DNA of 64,000 bases from NCBI GenBank assembly GCA_963691905.1, contig OY829893.1, positions 1,116,001-1,180,000 on the forward strand, read 5' to 3'. A program made the translations under genes and the position numbers. The notes beneath the pieces are model-generated. The model worked only from the letters and a program-made list of their open reading frames with translations. It made no database searches and had not been told where the DNA came from. Below are positions 1-8,992 of the stretch, piece by piece. Source of the DNA: QGON01 sp963691905 (GTDB taxonomy: Bacteria; Pseudomonadota; Gammaproteobacteria; Chromatiales; Chromatiaceae). Within the stretch, counting starts at the first letter, position 1. Each line of letters begins with the position of its first letter.

Positions 1-924
1 ATGGCCCAGGAGTTGCGTGACGAGATCGAGCTGGTGCGTGGCGCCAGCAACGAGCTCGATCTGGAGGCCTATGCGCGCGGTGAGCAGACGCCGGTCTTCT
101 TCGGCTCGGCGATCAACAACTTCGGCGTCAGGGAGTTGTTGGACGCCTTCGTCGAGTACAGTCCTGCGCCGCTTTCCCGGCAGACCCAGCAGCGCCTGGT
201 GGAGCCATCTGAGAAGAAGTTTTCCGGCTTCGTCTTCAAGATCCAGGCGAATATGGACCGGCAGCATCGGGATCGCATCGCCTTTTTGCGGGTCTGCTCC
301 GGCAGCTATCGCAAGGGGATGAAGATGAAACATGTCCGCATCGGAAAGACGGTGCAGATAAGCAATGCCATCACCTTCCAGGCGGATGAGCGCAGGCATG
401 TGGAGGAGGCCTGGCCCGGTGATATCATCGGCCTGCACAATCACGGCACCATCCAGATCGGCGATACCTTCACCGAGGGGGAGGTGCTGAAATATGAGGG
501 CATTCCCTACTTTGCCCCGGAACTCTTTCGCCGGGTGGTGCTGAAGGATCCGCTCAAGCAGAAGGCGCTGTTGAAGGGGATTCTGCAACTCAGTGAAGAG
601 GGGGCGACCCAGGTCTTTCGGCCGGAGAAAAACAACGATCTGATCCTCGGGGCGGTAGGTGTGCTTCAGTTCGATGTCGCTATCGAACGTCTGAAGAGCG
701 AATACAAGGTGGAGGCCATCATAGAGGCGGCCAGCGTCGCCACCGCCCGCTGGGTCGAGTGCGACGATGAAAAGATGCTGCAGAGTTTCAAGGATAAAAA
801 CCACGCTAACCTTGCGTTGGATGGGGATAACCAGCTGGTTTATCTTGCTCCGACCCGGGTCAATCTGAGTCTGGCTGAGGAGCGCTGGCCTGAAGTGCGC
901 TTCCTGGCGACCCGTGAGCTGTAG
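1..924 (+). CDS. prfC: Peptide chain release factor 3 (RF3), C-terminal part
   Basis: RF3 is the translational GTPase that removes RF1/RF2 from the ribosome after peptide release. The visible 307 residues cover the end of the G domain (the TPVFFGSA segment near residue 31) and the beta-barrel and C-terminal domains, ending in ATREL. E. coli RF3 is about 529 residues, so the first ~220 residues with the P-loop lie outside the window; the ATG at base 1 is an internal Met codon, not the start. The reading frame is intact. Recognition rests on the family-typical ELELV(K/R)GASNE-like stretch near residues 8-18 and the length of what follows. Confidence 0.95.
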   Translation: MAQELRDEIELVRGASNELDLEAYARGEQTPVFFGSAINNFGVRELLDAFVEYSPAPLSRQTQQRLVEPSEKKFSGFVFKIQANMDRQHRDRIAFLRVCSGSYRKGMKMKHVRIGKTVQISNAITFQADERRHVEEAWPGDIIGLHNHGTIQIGDTFTEGEVLKYEGIPYFAPELFRRVVLKDPLKQKALLKGILQLSEEGATQVFRPEKNNDLILGAVGVLQFDVAIERLKSEYKVEAIIEAASVATARWVECDDEKMLQSFKDKNHANLALDGDNQLVYLAPTRVNLSLAEERWPEVRFLATREL

Positions 925-962
925 TTTTTGTGTCCCACAATTTAACCAATCGAGGGGTTTCG

Positions 963-1205
963 ATGGAAAATGAAAAAGTAGAAGCTTTGATTTGTGCCGG
1001 CATGCCCGGCGCGAAAGTCACAGTGACTGGTGACGGCCGCCATTTTGAGGCGCTGGTCATCAGCGAGGACTTTGTCGGCAAGTCGCTGATTCAGAAGCAC
1101 CGAATGGTGATGGCGACCGTAACGGAGCAGATATCCAGCGACGAACTGCATGCGCTCTCCATCAAGGCTTTTTCTCCTGAAGACTGGGCGGCAAAGCAGG
1201 GCTGA
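963..1205 (+). CDS. ibaG: BolA family protein, IbaG/YrbA type
   Basis: An 80-residue BolA-fold protein. The segment GDGRHFEALVIS (residues ~21-32) followed by GKSLIQKHRMV is the BolA signature; IbaG/YrbA proteins are about 80-90 residues. BolA proteins bind monothiol glutaredoxins and 2Fe-2S clusters, with roles in Fe-S trafficking and acid response. The ATG at 963 is chosen over an in-frame upstream start because it has GAGGGGTTTCG just before it and gives the family's usual N-terminus (MENEKV-). It sits 38 bp after prfC on the same strand. The family call is firm; IbaG versus another BolA paralogue rests on length and lack of an N-terminal extension. Confidence 0.85.
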   Translation: MENEKVEALICAGMPGAKVTVTGDGRHFEALVISEDFVGKSLIQKHRMVMATVTEQISSDELHALSIKAFSPEDWAAKQG

Positions 1206-1300
1206 TCGCTATCGACCAACCGCAGTTTCTTCATTTGTAATTCTCCCCCGGCGTCCCATAATTAAGATAGAAAGTGGTGGATATTAAATGGAGGTACCCC

Positions 1301-1510
1301 ATGTTCGTGATGCAGAAAAACACGAAAAAGATGGTTGAAGTCCTGAGCCTGACCGATCTCTTTGATCCTATGCATGGCGAAGTGGTCGGGCGATTTCACG
1401 CGGGTGAGGAGATGCAGGATCCGGAAAAGTTCACCAAGGAAGACCTGCTGTTCCCTTCGGGTGAAGTCCTGCCCAGATGCTGGGTCGACTCGCACTATCG
1501 CGAAGGCTGA
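1301..1510 (+). CDS. Conserved-looking small protein, unknown function
   Basis: A 69-residue soluble protein of unknown function: acidic middle, no signal peptide and no membrane segment. It starts MFVMQKNTKK and contains a DPMHGEVVGRFHAGEEMQDPE stretch and a single Cys near the C-terminus (PRCWVD). The ATG at 1301 is preferred over the GTG at 1274 because TGGAGGT lies 6 nt upstream. The strong ribosome site and normal codon use argue that it is real. I do not recognise a characterised family. It is followed by a palindromic repeat region rather than another gene on this strand. Confidence 0.6.
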   Translation: MFVMQKNTKKMVEVLSLTDLFDPMHGEVVGRFHAGEEMQDPEKFTKEDLLFPSGEVLPRCWVDSHYREG

Positions 1511-1537
1511 GGTTCGCCGCCATCTGTAGTGAAGTAG

Positions 1538-1615
1538 GCCGGTTCAAGCGTAGCGGAACCGGCTGTATGCCTTTTGTCCCATCAAGCGTGGATTGCCCGG
1601 TTCGCTACGCTTGAT
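1538..1615. repeat. Dispersed palindromic repeats (26-bp family plus a degenerate partner)
   Basis: Bases 1538-1563 form a palindrome with 8-nt arms GCCGGTTC and GAACCGGC around the centre AAGCGTAGCG; it is identical to the copy at 11057-11082. A second, looser inverted pair (ATCAAGCGT at 1581-1589 with ACGCTTGAT at 1607-1615) follows. The rest of 1511-1765 shows no gene I can support. The element lies between the small plus-strand gene and the convergent EndoU-like gene. Confidence 0.75.
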
Positions 1616-1765
1616 CGTGCTACGCATCGAGCAGAGGCAGCTTTTTATTTCGGCCTGGATCTCGATGGCCGCGAGGATCAGATTGCCTTTGTGCGACCCG
1701 ACAAGTGCAGTGAATGCGGCTTTTTTGGATGATCCGTCCATGGTGTTTTCCTGTTTCAGACAGGG

Positions 1766-2617
1766 TCAAAGATTGGAACAGAGACAGGCCTTATAGTTTT
1801 TTCTGTTCTTCTTGCAGTAGGGTTTTTTGTTTGTCATAGGGTAGAAGGTGCGCAGGGCGCGCTGTTTGATCACCATGGTGCTGAAATGGCGTTTTTTACC
1901 GGTTGGACGGGTATCGAACAGACAGGCATCCTTGGCGTTTTTGCCCACCCGTTTATTGGCTTGCTTAAAGGCCCTTGTGCCGGCGATCAGAATGTCTTCG
2001 GCGTTCATCTCACGGTTGTAACCGCTGAGACACTTAATATTGTTCCTCGGTTCATACGGGTTTTTGAACTGGAGGCTGATGGTGTAGATCGGGGGTTTGA
2101 TCGACTCCTTAAGATAGAACGCCCGACACTTTTCGACCGGGCGTTTTCTATAATTTGATTTCAGTTTTCTGTATCCAGCCCAGTTGTTGTCCTGTGCCTG
2201 CCAGTAGCGGGCAGCGTAGTGCAGACCGCCCAGATCCCTGCCGGATCCGGGTTCACCACAGAAGACATGTTTAAAGCCCTTTTGTTCAAACCAGACACGG
2301 CGCAGCTCATGGGCAAACTGTTTGTTGTCCCTGGCCTTGCTGAAGATACGCCCACCCACGGCCTTGCGAATGCGTTGCAAAACCGCCTGATTGGATCTAT
2401 CCAGCATCATCTGTTCAAAATCGACCGCCTCGACCTCATCGCCCCAGTGGCCGCACAACGCCAGCACCTCGAGATCAAAGTCGGTCAGATCGGGGTCCTC
2501 GGGGGCATGCCGGGTTCTGGGGTCATTGTCAAAAAAGGGCTGAAAAGCGAGTGCCGGCAGAGACAGGATCAATAGAAAAAATATCAGGGCTGTTTTTTTC
2601 ATGGCTGTTTGACTCAT
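1766..2617 (-). CDS. Secreted EndoU/XendoU-like protein (probable endoribonuclease)
   Basis: 283 residues with a clear signal peptide (hydrophobic core LIFFLLILSLPALA, residues 11-24), so probably periplasmic or secreted. The segment GFKHVFCGE (114-122) followed by GLHYAARYW (131-139) closely resembles the eukaryotic EndoU pattern GFEHVF-GE...GLHNW. The two histidines, H117 and H133, are 16 residues apart, the same spacing as the catalytic pair H162/H178 of Xenopus XendoU. A later Lys (perhaps K195) could be the third catalytic residue. EndoU enzymes cleave RNA at uridylates. Enzyme activity and substrate are inferred. The C-terminus is strongly basic with several Cys. ATG at 2602 is an alternative start. 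Convergent with the upstream small gene; no immunity gene is evident beside it. Confidence 0.65.
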   Translation of the reverse strand: MSQTAMKKTALIFFLLILSLPALAFQPFFDNDPRTRHAPEDPDLTDFDLEVLALCGHWGDEVEAVDFEQMMLDRSNQAVLQRIRKAVGGRIFSKARDNKQFAHELRRVWFEQKGFKHVFCGEPGSGRDLGGLHYAARYWQAQDNNWAGYRKLKSNYRKRPVEKCRAFYLKESIKPPIYTISLQFKNPYEPRNNIKCLSGYNREMNAEDILIAGTRAFKQANKRVGKNAKDACLFDTRPTGKKRHFSTMVIKQRALRTFYPMTNKKPYCKKNRKNYKACLCSNL

Positions 2618-2687
2618 TGATTATCTGCCTTGGTCTCTTTGGGTTCCGGGTTCCAGGGGCGATCCGGATAGACACTATAGAGTGTAC

Positions 2688-3434
2688 TCAACCTAATATG
2701 TCTTTGACCAGTTGTCGGGTCACCTGACGTCCCAGTTCGCCGATGGCGGTGGTGAGGGGGATCTCCTTGGGACAGACCCGTACGCAGTTTTGCGCATTGC
2801 CGCAGTCGCTCAGGCCACCGTCACCCATGATGGCGTGCAGCCTTGCCTCCCGGTCGTAGGTGCCTGTCGGGTGGCCGTTCATCAGCCGCACCTGAGCCAA
2901 AATTGCTGGCCCCAGGAAGTCGCTGTCCGGCCCGAACTGGGGACAGGCCTCCATGCAGCAACCACAGCTCATGCAGCGGCTGAAGAGATGGTTTTCGCTC
3001 CACACCTGGGGCGATATGCGGGGGGCGCCCTGATGTACGTCCCAGGCGCCGTCGATCTCGACCCACGCCTTGACCTGCTTGAGCCCCGCGAATATCCGTG
3101 AGCGGTTTACAAGCAGATCCCGCACCACCGGAAATTTGCCGAGGGGTTCCAGCACGATGGGCTGTGCCAACTCATCCACCAGCGCAGCGCAGGCCTGCCT
3201 TGGTCTGCCGTTGATGATCATGGAGCAGGCGCCGCAGACCTCCTCCATGCAGTTGAACTCCCAGACGACCGGTTCGACCTGCTCTCCGTCCGAGGTCACC
3301 GGCTCGTTGCGAATCATCATCAGGGCGGAGACAATGTTGTGCCCCGGTTTATGGGGGATGCGGAACGTCTGCCAATAGGGCTGGGTTTCTGGCCGGTCCT
3401 GTCGGCGTATGCGTAGCTCTATCGAATCGTTCAT
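2688..3434 (-). CDS. sdhB: Succinate dehydrogenase/fumarate reductase iron-sulfur subunit (type B)
   Basis: 248 residues. The N-terminal domain has the 2Fe-2S motif C-x4-C-x2-C (CMEEVCGAC, residues ~62-70) with the fourth Cys in RPRQAC. The C-terminal domain has CMSCGCCMEACP and then CGNAQNCVRVCP, which hold the 4Fe-4S and 3Fe-4S clusters. It passes electrons between the flavoprotein SdhA and the diheme cytochrome b SdhC at the inner membrane. Its start overlaps the sdhA stop by one base (TGATG), indicating translational coupling. Gene order C-A-B and the single cytochrome b gene mark the Bacillus/deltaproteobacterial type B enzyme. Direction (succinate oxidation or fumarate reduction) cannot be decided from sequence. 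Confidence 0.93.
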   Translation of the reverse strand: MNDSIELRIRRQDRPETQPYWQTFRIPHKPGHNIVSALMMIRNEPVTSDGEQVEPVVWEFNCMEEVCGACSMIINGRPRQACAALVDELAQPIVLEPLGKFPVVRDLLVNRSRIFAGLKQVKAWVEIDGAWDVHQGAPRISPQVWSENHLFSRCMSCGCCMEACPQFGPDSDFLGPAILAQVRLMNGHPTGTYDREARLHAIMGDGGLSDCGNAQNCVRVCPKEIPLTTAIGELGRQVTRQLVKDILG

Positions 3435-5323
3435 CAGCGATAGTCCCTCGGCTGCTCCGGCGCTATGATCGAGGTGTCCACCGCTTCGTAGGATATCCGT
3501 GGTCCATCCCCGTCATGTTCTGCCAGTGTGGTCTTCAGCCACTTGTCGTTTTTACGTTTCCACGCTTCACGATAGGCCTCAAACTCCGGATCGCCGGGAA
3601 ACTTGCCCTCTGGAATCGTCAGCTTGAATTCGGGTTTGTAGTGGGCTCCCCGGCACTCGTCCCTGGCACGGGCGCAGCGGGTGATGAGCGCACTGAGGCG
3701 AATCATCTCCTGCACCTGCCGGGTTTCGGCGAGGCTCTGGTTACTCCAGCCACTGCGATCTCCGAGACCGACGTTGCGGGAACGCTGCTCCAATGCGAGT
3801 AACTCGTCATAGGCGAGATCGAGGGTTGGGTTGTCTCTCACCACGCCCACCTTTCCCGTCATCAGTGCCCCCAGCTCATCGTGCAGCCGGTAGGGGTTTT
3901 CTGGCCCGTTGGATTTGAGCAGAGCCTCGTTGATTGCCTGCTCCCGGGCGACTCCCTCCGCGAAAAAACGGGACGGGGTCTCATCGCTGCTCTGTTCCAG
4001 CCCCCGCAGGTAGGTGGCTACCGACTCACCCGTCACCCGGCCGCTGAAGGAGGCGGAGAGCAGTGAGTTTGCCCCCAGCCGGTTGGCTCCGTGGTAGCCG
4101 CTGTCGCACTCGCCACAGGCGTAGAGACCGGGAATATTGGTGGCGTGATTGCGCGGACTGCCGTACTTGAGACCGCCGCTCTGTTCATCCTTTTCGTAGT
4201 CGATCCAGAGCCCCCCCATGGCGTAATGGGCGGAAGGAAAGATCTCCATGGGAGCCTCCAGTGGATCGCTGCCGTGAAACTTGCGATAAATGTCGAGGAT
4301 GGCGCCCAGCCGGGCGGTGACGAACTTTTTGTCCAGATGGGTGAGGTCGAGATAGACTTTATCCGCGCCGCCAACCCCCTGGCCCTGTTCCCGCACGATC
4401 TTCCAGATGGCCCGTGAGGCCACATCCCGTGGCACAGTATTGCCGTAGCTCGGATACCACTCCTCAAGGAAATAGAAGCGTTCGTTCTCCGGGATGGAGA
4501 GGGGGTCACGACTGTCTCCCGGCCGTTTCGGTACCCAGAGGCGCCCTCCCTCGCCCCGTGCGGCCTCGCTCATGAGACGGGTCTTGTCGTCCCCCAGCAT
4601 GGCGGTGGGGTGGAACTGGAAGAACTCCGCATTGGCGAACCGGGCACCCTGCAGGTAACAACGAAAGGCCGCAGCTCCGGTGGAGTTGGTCGAATTGGTG
4701 GTGCGGTGCCCATAGACCTTGCCCATGCCGCCGGTGGCCATCACCACAGCATCGGCGCGAAAGGCGCGCACCTCCAGCGAGTGCAGATTGAAGGCGATGA
4801 TGCCTTTGCAGTGACCGTTGTTGTCGAGCACCAGGGAGAGAAACTCCCACCACTCCCGCTTGTGGACGCGGCTCTGGGCTTCGTGGCGCCGCACCTGTTC
4901 ATCCACCCCGTACATCAACTGCTGGCCAGTGCTGGCACCGGCAAAACAGGTGCGTTTGTTCTTCACGCCGCCGAACAGGCGCAGATCCATCAATCCCTCC
5001 GGGGTGCGGGAGAAGGTGACGCCCATGCGCTCGAAGGTGCGGATCAGCCCCGGGGCCTCTTCGCACATCGACTGGATCGGTGGCTGGTTGGCGAGATAGG
5101 AGCCGCCCTTGACGGTGTCGATGAGGTGCTGTCTGACTGAATCCCGCTGACCTTTGGTGTCGAGCACGGCATTGATCCCCCCCTGGGCACAGACAGAGTG
5201 GGAACGTTTCACCTCGAACAGTGAGAACAGCTCGACACTGAAACCGGCTTCGACGATACGCAGGGTGGTCCAGAGTCCCCCCAAACCGCCGCCTATGACA
5301 ATAACCCTTGGTCTCTTTTTCAT
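3434..5323 (-). CDS. sdhA: Succinate dehydrogenase/fumarate reductase flavoprotein subunit
   Basis: 629 residues. It begins with the FAD-binding GGGLGGLW (11-18) and has RSHSVCAQGG (~40-49), whose His is the expected covalent FAD attachment site. The substrate site is visible in FFQFHPTAML and EAARGEGGRL, and the second FAD segment in GLYACGECDSGYHGANRLGANSL. Length and motifs fit the type B family. It catalyses succinate/fumarate interconversion on the cytoplasmic face. The ATG overlaps the sdhC stop (ATGA), and its own stop overlaps sdhB, so C-A-B is one translational unit. Confidence 0.95.
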   Translation of the reverse strand: MKKRPRVIVIGGGLGGLWTTLRIVEAGFSVELFSLFEVKRSHSVCAQGGINAVLDTKGQRDSVRQHLIDTVKGGSYLANQPPIQSMCEEAPGLIRTFERMGVTFSRTPEGLMDLRLFGGVKNKRTCFAGASTGQQLMYGVDEQVRRHEAQSRVHKREWWEFLSLVLDNNGHCKGIIAFNLHSLEVRAFRADAVVMATGGMGKVYGHRTTNSTNSTGAAAFRCYLQGARFANAEFFQFHPTAMLGDDKTRLMSEAARGEGGRLWVPKRPGDSRDPLSIPENERFYFLEEWYPSYGNTVPRDVASRAIWKIVREQGQGVGGADKVYLDLTHLDKKFVTARLGAILDIYRKFHGSDPLEAPMEIFPSAHYAMGGLWIDYEKDEQSGGLKYGSPRNHATNIPGLYACGECDSGYHGANRLGANSLLSASFSGRVTGESVATYLRGLEQSSDETPSRFFAEGVAREQAINEALLKSNGPENPYRLHDELGALMTGKVGVVRDNPTLDLAYDELLALEQRSRNVGLGDRSGWSNQSLAETRQVQEMIRLSALITRCARARDECRGAHYKPEFKLTIPEGKFPGDPEFEAYREAWKRKNDKWLKTTLAEHDGDGPRISYEAVDTSIIAPEQPRDYR

Positions 5324-5952
5324 GAGATAAACCCTAAAAGACCCTGCAGACCCACTGCAAAGAGCAGGAGGGTAAATCCCATACAGATCAAGAAGCTGAG
5401 CTGTTGCGCGCGCGGTGTAACCGTGACGCCCCAGCTGATCCCCATGCTCCAGAGGCCGTTGCCCAAATGGAGTAGTGAAAGCAGCAGTCCTAGCAGATAG
5501 AGCAGGAAGATCAACGGATGTGAGAGCAGTTGCTGCATATGACCAAACAAATCGGCTTTCACGGCGGGTTCCCAGATTCCCCAGAAGCGGGTCATGCCGA
5601 CATGGGCGAGCAGAAAAAGCAGAATGGCGACCCCGGAGAGCCGTTGCAGCCAGTAGAAGCGATTGTGCAGCCAGGGGTAGCGGTGCAGTTCTGCACTGCC
5701 AGAGCGTAGGATCACCAGGCCGTATCCAGCATGAAACAGGATCGGCAGGGCGATGGCGAAGATCTCCAGCAGCGGCAGGTAGTTCATGCGCTGCAAGGCG
5801 GCCACCACCTGTTCATTGTAGTGTGCCATGCCGAAACGTGACTGTGAGTTCTCCCAGAGATGGAAGATCAGAAAAGCACCCACCGGCAGCAGTCCGAACA
5901 GCGAGTGCAGGCGGCGCAGCAGAAAGTGGGGATTTTGTATGGATGCCTTCAT
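5320..5952 (-). CDS. sdhC: Succinate dehydrogenase cytochrome b subunit, diheme type B
   Basis: 210 residues with five predicted membrane helices in one polypeptide, unlike the separate SdhC and SdhD anchors of E. coli. Candidate heme-ligand histidines sit in RRLHSLFG, FLIFHLWEN, LFHAGYG, LLAHVGMTR and LLHLGNG, matching the multi-His diheme pattern of Bacillus SdhC. It anchors SdhAB and exchanges electrons with the quinone pool. The ATG at 5952 is chosen; a GTG at 5967 adds five residues and neither has a strong ribosome site. First gene of the sdhCAB operon. Confidence 0.88.
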   Translation of the reverse strand: MKASIQNPHFLLRRLHSLFGLLPVGAFLIFHLWENSQSRFGMAHYNEQVVAALQRMNYLPLLEIFAIALPILFHAGYGLVILRSGSAELHRYPWLHNRFYWLQRLSGVAILLFLLAHVGMTRFWGIWEPAVKADLFGHMQQLLSHPLIFLLYLLGLLLSLLHLGNGLWSMGISWGVTVTPRAQQLSFLICMGFTLLLFAVGLQGLLGFIS

Positions 5953-6050
5953 GCAAATAAGCGTCACCGGGTCGTCTCACAATAACTTACCGTGTGATCG
6001 TCTTACCTGAACTGATCTGTCTCAGGAAAAAGTCATCTTCCTGCAATCAT

Positions 6051-6128
6051 GGTGCGCATGGCGCACCCTACGTTTTATATTTGTGAGAAGTTCAAACCAT
6101 AGCATCTGTAGGGTGTGCCGTGCGCACC
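6051..6128. repeat. Inverted repeat of GGTGCGC / GCGCACC type
   Basis: A short palindrome GGTGCGCATGGCGCACC (6051-6067) continues into CCTACG. Forty bases on, TGTAGGGTG and GTGCGCACC (6107-6128) form its inverted partner, so the block can fold on itself. It fills the gap between sdhC and the small repeat protein. A related half-site (GTAGGGTGCG...GCGCACG) is at ~22022-22041 after the glycosyltransferase gene. Nothing else is visible in 5953-6135. Confidence 0.6.
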
Positions 6129-6135
6129 GGAACAC

Positions 6136-6507
6136 TTATAGATCGGGGTTGTCCTTTTCGAAGCCGTGGTAGATGAAATGGTTGGAAGCGCTGCCCCGCA
6201 GGCCTGTTCCAAGGCCGATGCCTGGCGCATTCGCTGTCCTCAGTGAGGGTGCCATGTCGCTGGACAGATCAGGATTGCCACTGACAAACCCACGGTAGAT
6301 ATCGAAATCGGTCACTGGGGAGTGACTTCTGGTTCCCGCTGAACTGCCTATGCCAGGCTGAACTGCGCTTGCCACCGATTTATAGGTGCTGCCCGTGGAC
6401 AGGTCAGGGTTGCCGGGGGCAAACCCGCGATAGATCTCCCAATCGGAGGCTGCGCCCGCAGCCCCGGCAAAAAGGAGTGCACTGATTGTGATGATTGGTC
6501 TTTTCAT
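6136..6507 (-). CDS. Small secreted protein with three IY(R/H)GF-x3-NPDL repeats
   Basis: 123 residues: a signal peptide (MKRPIITISALLFAGAAGAA, cleavage near 20) and then three 15-residue repeats, DWEIYRGFAPGNPDL (22-36), DFDIYRGFVSGNPDL (67-81) and NHFIYHGFEKDNPDL (109-123). They are joined by Ser/Ala/Gly-rich linkers that each contain PGIG. The protein ends exactly at the third NPDL. I know no family with this motif and give no function. The ATG at 6507 is chosen because AGAGGA lies 6-7 nt upstream and it creates the signal peptide. Likely monocistronic; gor lies upstream on the same strand. Confidence 0.75.
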   Translation of the reverse strand: MKRPIITISALLFAGAAGAASDWEIYRGFAPGNPDLSTGSTYKSVASAVQPGIGSSAGTRSHSPVTDFDIYRGFVSGNPDLSSDMAPSLRTANAPGIGLGTGLRGSASNHFIYHGFEKDNPDL

Positions 6508-6620
6508 GATTGAATCCTCTAGCGTTGTATGGGGTGTCGGCATCGGAGTTTGTTGCCGCTTTCTAATGTCCATACGTTTAACCCTGTCGCTCTGGATTCA
6601 ATAAAAGATCCAGCACCTGC

Positions 6621-8030
6621 TCAACCTGCCTCCTTCCACTCGATACCATTGTCGATTCCGTGGTGCATCGCAGTATTGGGTTGCGGTTCTTTCATGGTCA
6701 CCAGCTCCTCGGCGCTGACGGGGTGGATGGCGATGGTGCTGTCGAAGTCCGCCTTGGTTGCCCCCATCTTTACCGCCACGGCAAACCCCTGCAGCATCTC
6801 ATCCACGTTGTCGCCGATGAGGTGGATGCCCACCACTCGCTGTTCCGGGCCTGCACAGACCAGTTTCATCGCGGTGGTGACGCCGTGGCTGGAGAGCGCA
6901 TGGCGCATGGGCGTGAAATCGGTCTTGTAGATCGTGATCTTTTCATGCTGCTCACGGGCCTCCGGCTCGGTCAGGCCGACAGTTGCCACCGGCGGATGGG
7001 CGAAGACCACGCTTGGAATATTGTCGTAGTCCACTCTCCGTTCGGGTTTGTCGTTGAAAAGCCTTTCAGCCAGGCGTCGACCTGCAGCTATGGCTACCGG
7101 GGTCAATGGCGTGCGGCCGGTGATATCACCGATGGCGTAGATGCCGGGGATGTTGGTGTTCTGGTATTCGTCGGTGGTGACGATGCCGTTGAGAAGTGTT
7201 TCGACGCCTGCGGCCTCCAGATTGAGTGCCCGGGTGTTGGGTGTGCGGCCTACCGCCCAGATCACGCAGTCGAAGCCGTGGAGACGCTCGCCGCTTATGG
7301 AGTCAAGGACGATGCCGGATTCACTCCTGGCCAGCCCTGCGACCTGAAAGCCCAGTTTCAGATCGATCGACTGCTTCTTCATCTCCGCCATCAGAACATC
7401 GCTGATCATCGGGTCGAAGGCTTCAAGCAGGCGCTCCTCCAAAGCGGCTATGGTGACCTCTGAACCCAGTGCCCGCAGTACTCCTGCGAGTTCCACGCCG
7501 ATGTATCCGCCACCGATTACAGCCACTCGCTTTGGCTGCTCTGTGAGTTGGAAGAAACCGTCGGAAGTGATGCCCAATTCGGCGCCAGGCACCGGTGGCA
7601 CGATGGGACGGCCGCCGGTGGCAATAACGATGTGGTCGGCGCTGTAGGTCACGCCATCCACTTCGATGTGGTTGCTGTCGATGAAGCGTGCGTAACCCTG
7701 GATGTGGGTAATGCCGCTGTCTGCCACATGGCCGTCCCAGTAGCGGTTGATGTTGTGGATATACTCCTCCCGCCCTGCAACCAGCTTGCCCCAGTCAGTT
7801 GCCCCGCGATGGGCGGTGATGCCGAAGCTGTCGGCATCGTCCACCGCATGGGCCAGGTTGGCTGCGTACCACATGACCTTTTTTGGTACGCAGCCGTTGT
7901 TTACACAGGTGCCACCCATTTTGTGGGCTTCCACGACCGCCACCCGTTTGCCGTACTGTGCGGCCTTTTCCGCCACTGCGAGACCGCCGCTGCCGCCGCC
8001 AATTGCAATTAAATCGTATGCTCTGCTCAT
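6621..8030 (-). CDS. gor: Glutathione-disulfide reductase
   Basis: 469 residues, class I pyridine nucleotide-disulfide oxidoreductase. FAD site IAIGGGSGGLAVAEKAA near the N-terminus, redox pair C42/C47 in GGTCVNNGCVPKK, NAD(P)H site VIGGGYIGVELAG in the middle, and the C-terminal catalytic His-Glu in IHPVSAEE. It reduces glutathione disulfide with NADPH in the cytoplasm. ATG at 8030 is used; a GTG lies one codon upstream. Its upstream neighbours, a glutathione-dependent peroxiredoxin fusion and oxyR, fit a peroxide-defence role that would recycle the fusion's reductant. Confidence 0.93.
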   Translation of the reverse strand: MSRAYDLIAIGGGSGGLAVAEKAAQYGKRVAVVEAHKMGGTCVNNGCVPKKVMWYAANLAHAVDDADSFGITAHRGATDWGKLVAGREEYIHNINRYWDGHVADSGITHIQGYARFIDSNHIEVDGVTYSADHIVIATGGRPIVPPVPGAELGITSDGFFQLTEQPKRVAVIGGGYIGVELAGVLRALGSEVTIAALEERLLEAFDPMISDVLMAEMKKQSIDLKLGFQVAGLARSESGIVLDSISGERLHGFDCVIWAVGRTPNTRALNLEAAGVETLLNGIVTTDEYQNTNIPGIYAIGDITGRTPLTPVAIAAGRRLAERLFNDKPERRVDYDNIPSVVFAHPPVATVGLTEPEAREQHEKITIYKTDFTPMRHALSSHGVTTAMKLVCAGPEQRVVGIHLIGDNVDEMLQGFAVAVKMGATKADFDSTIAIHPVSAEELVTMKEPQPNTAMHHGIDNGIEWKEAG

Positions 8031-8067
8031 CACTCTATTCCTGCATGTGGTGCTGTTGGTTTCCCTG

Positions 8068-8097
8068 GGAATCGGAGTCAGATTTGACTCCGATTCC
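8068..8097. repeat. Perfect 30-bp palindrome between pgdx and gor
   Basis: Arms GGAATCGGAGTCA (8068-8080) and TGACTCCGATTCC (8085-8097) are perfectly complementary around GATT. The core CGGAGTCA/TGACTCCG is shared with the larger inverted repeat at 25936-26009. There is no T-tract, so it is probably a dispersed repeat rather than an intrinsic terminator, though it could attenuate readthrough from the peroxiredoxin gene into gor. Confidence 0.75.
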
Positions 8098-8107
8098 TCT
8101 GCGGCGA

Positions 8108-8857
<750 letters not shown>

Positions 8858-8992
8858 GATTTTCTCCAGTGATCTGTTGACTTCGGGCCTGTCGGTCCGC
8901 TTGGTCTCGTTGGCGTGGAGAGATTATCGGAGAGTCGTATAGATTCGTAAAATCGTTTGAACTTCTTAAATAAATAGGTATTTACGATAAGT

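Noticed and set aside
1766..2617. Reading the EndoU-like gene as a contact-dependent toxin.
   Set aside because: No toxin delivery domain, no polymorphic-toxin N-terminus and no immunity gene beside it; it is simply a signal-peptide protein with an EndoU-like domain.
4033..4853. Two minus-strand frames of 115-158 codons inside sdhA.
   Set aside because: They are frame shadows of sdhA, which is continuous and full length; composition is Ser/Pro/Arg-rich as expected for an off-frame.
6660..7463. A 267-codon plus-strand frame opposite gor.
   Set aside because: Antisense shadow in GC-rich DNA; gor carries all expected motifs.
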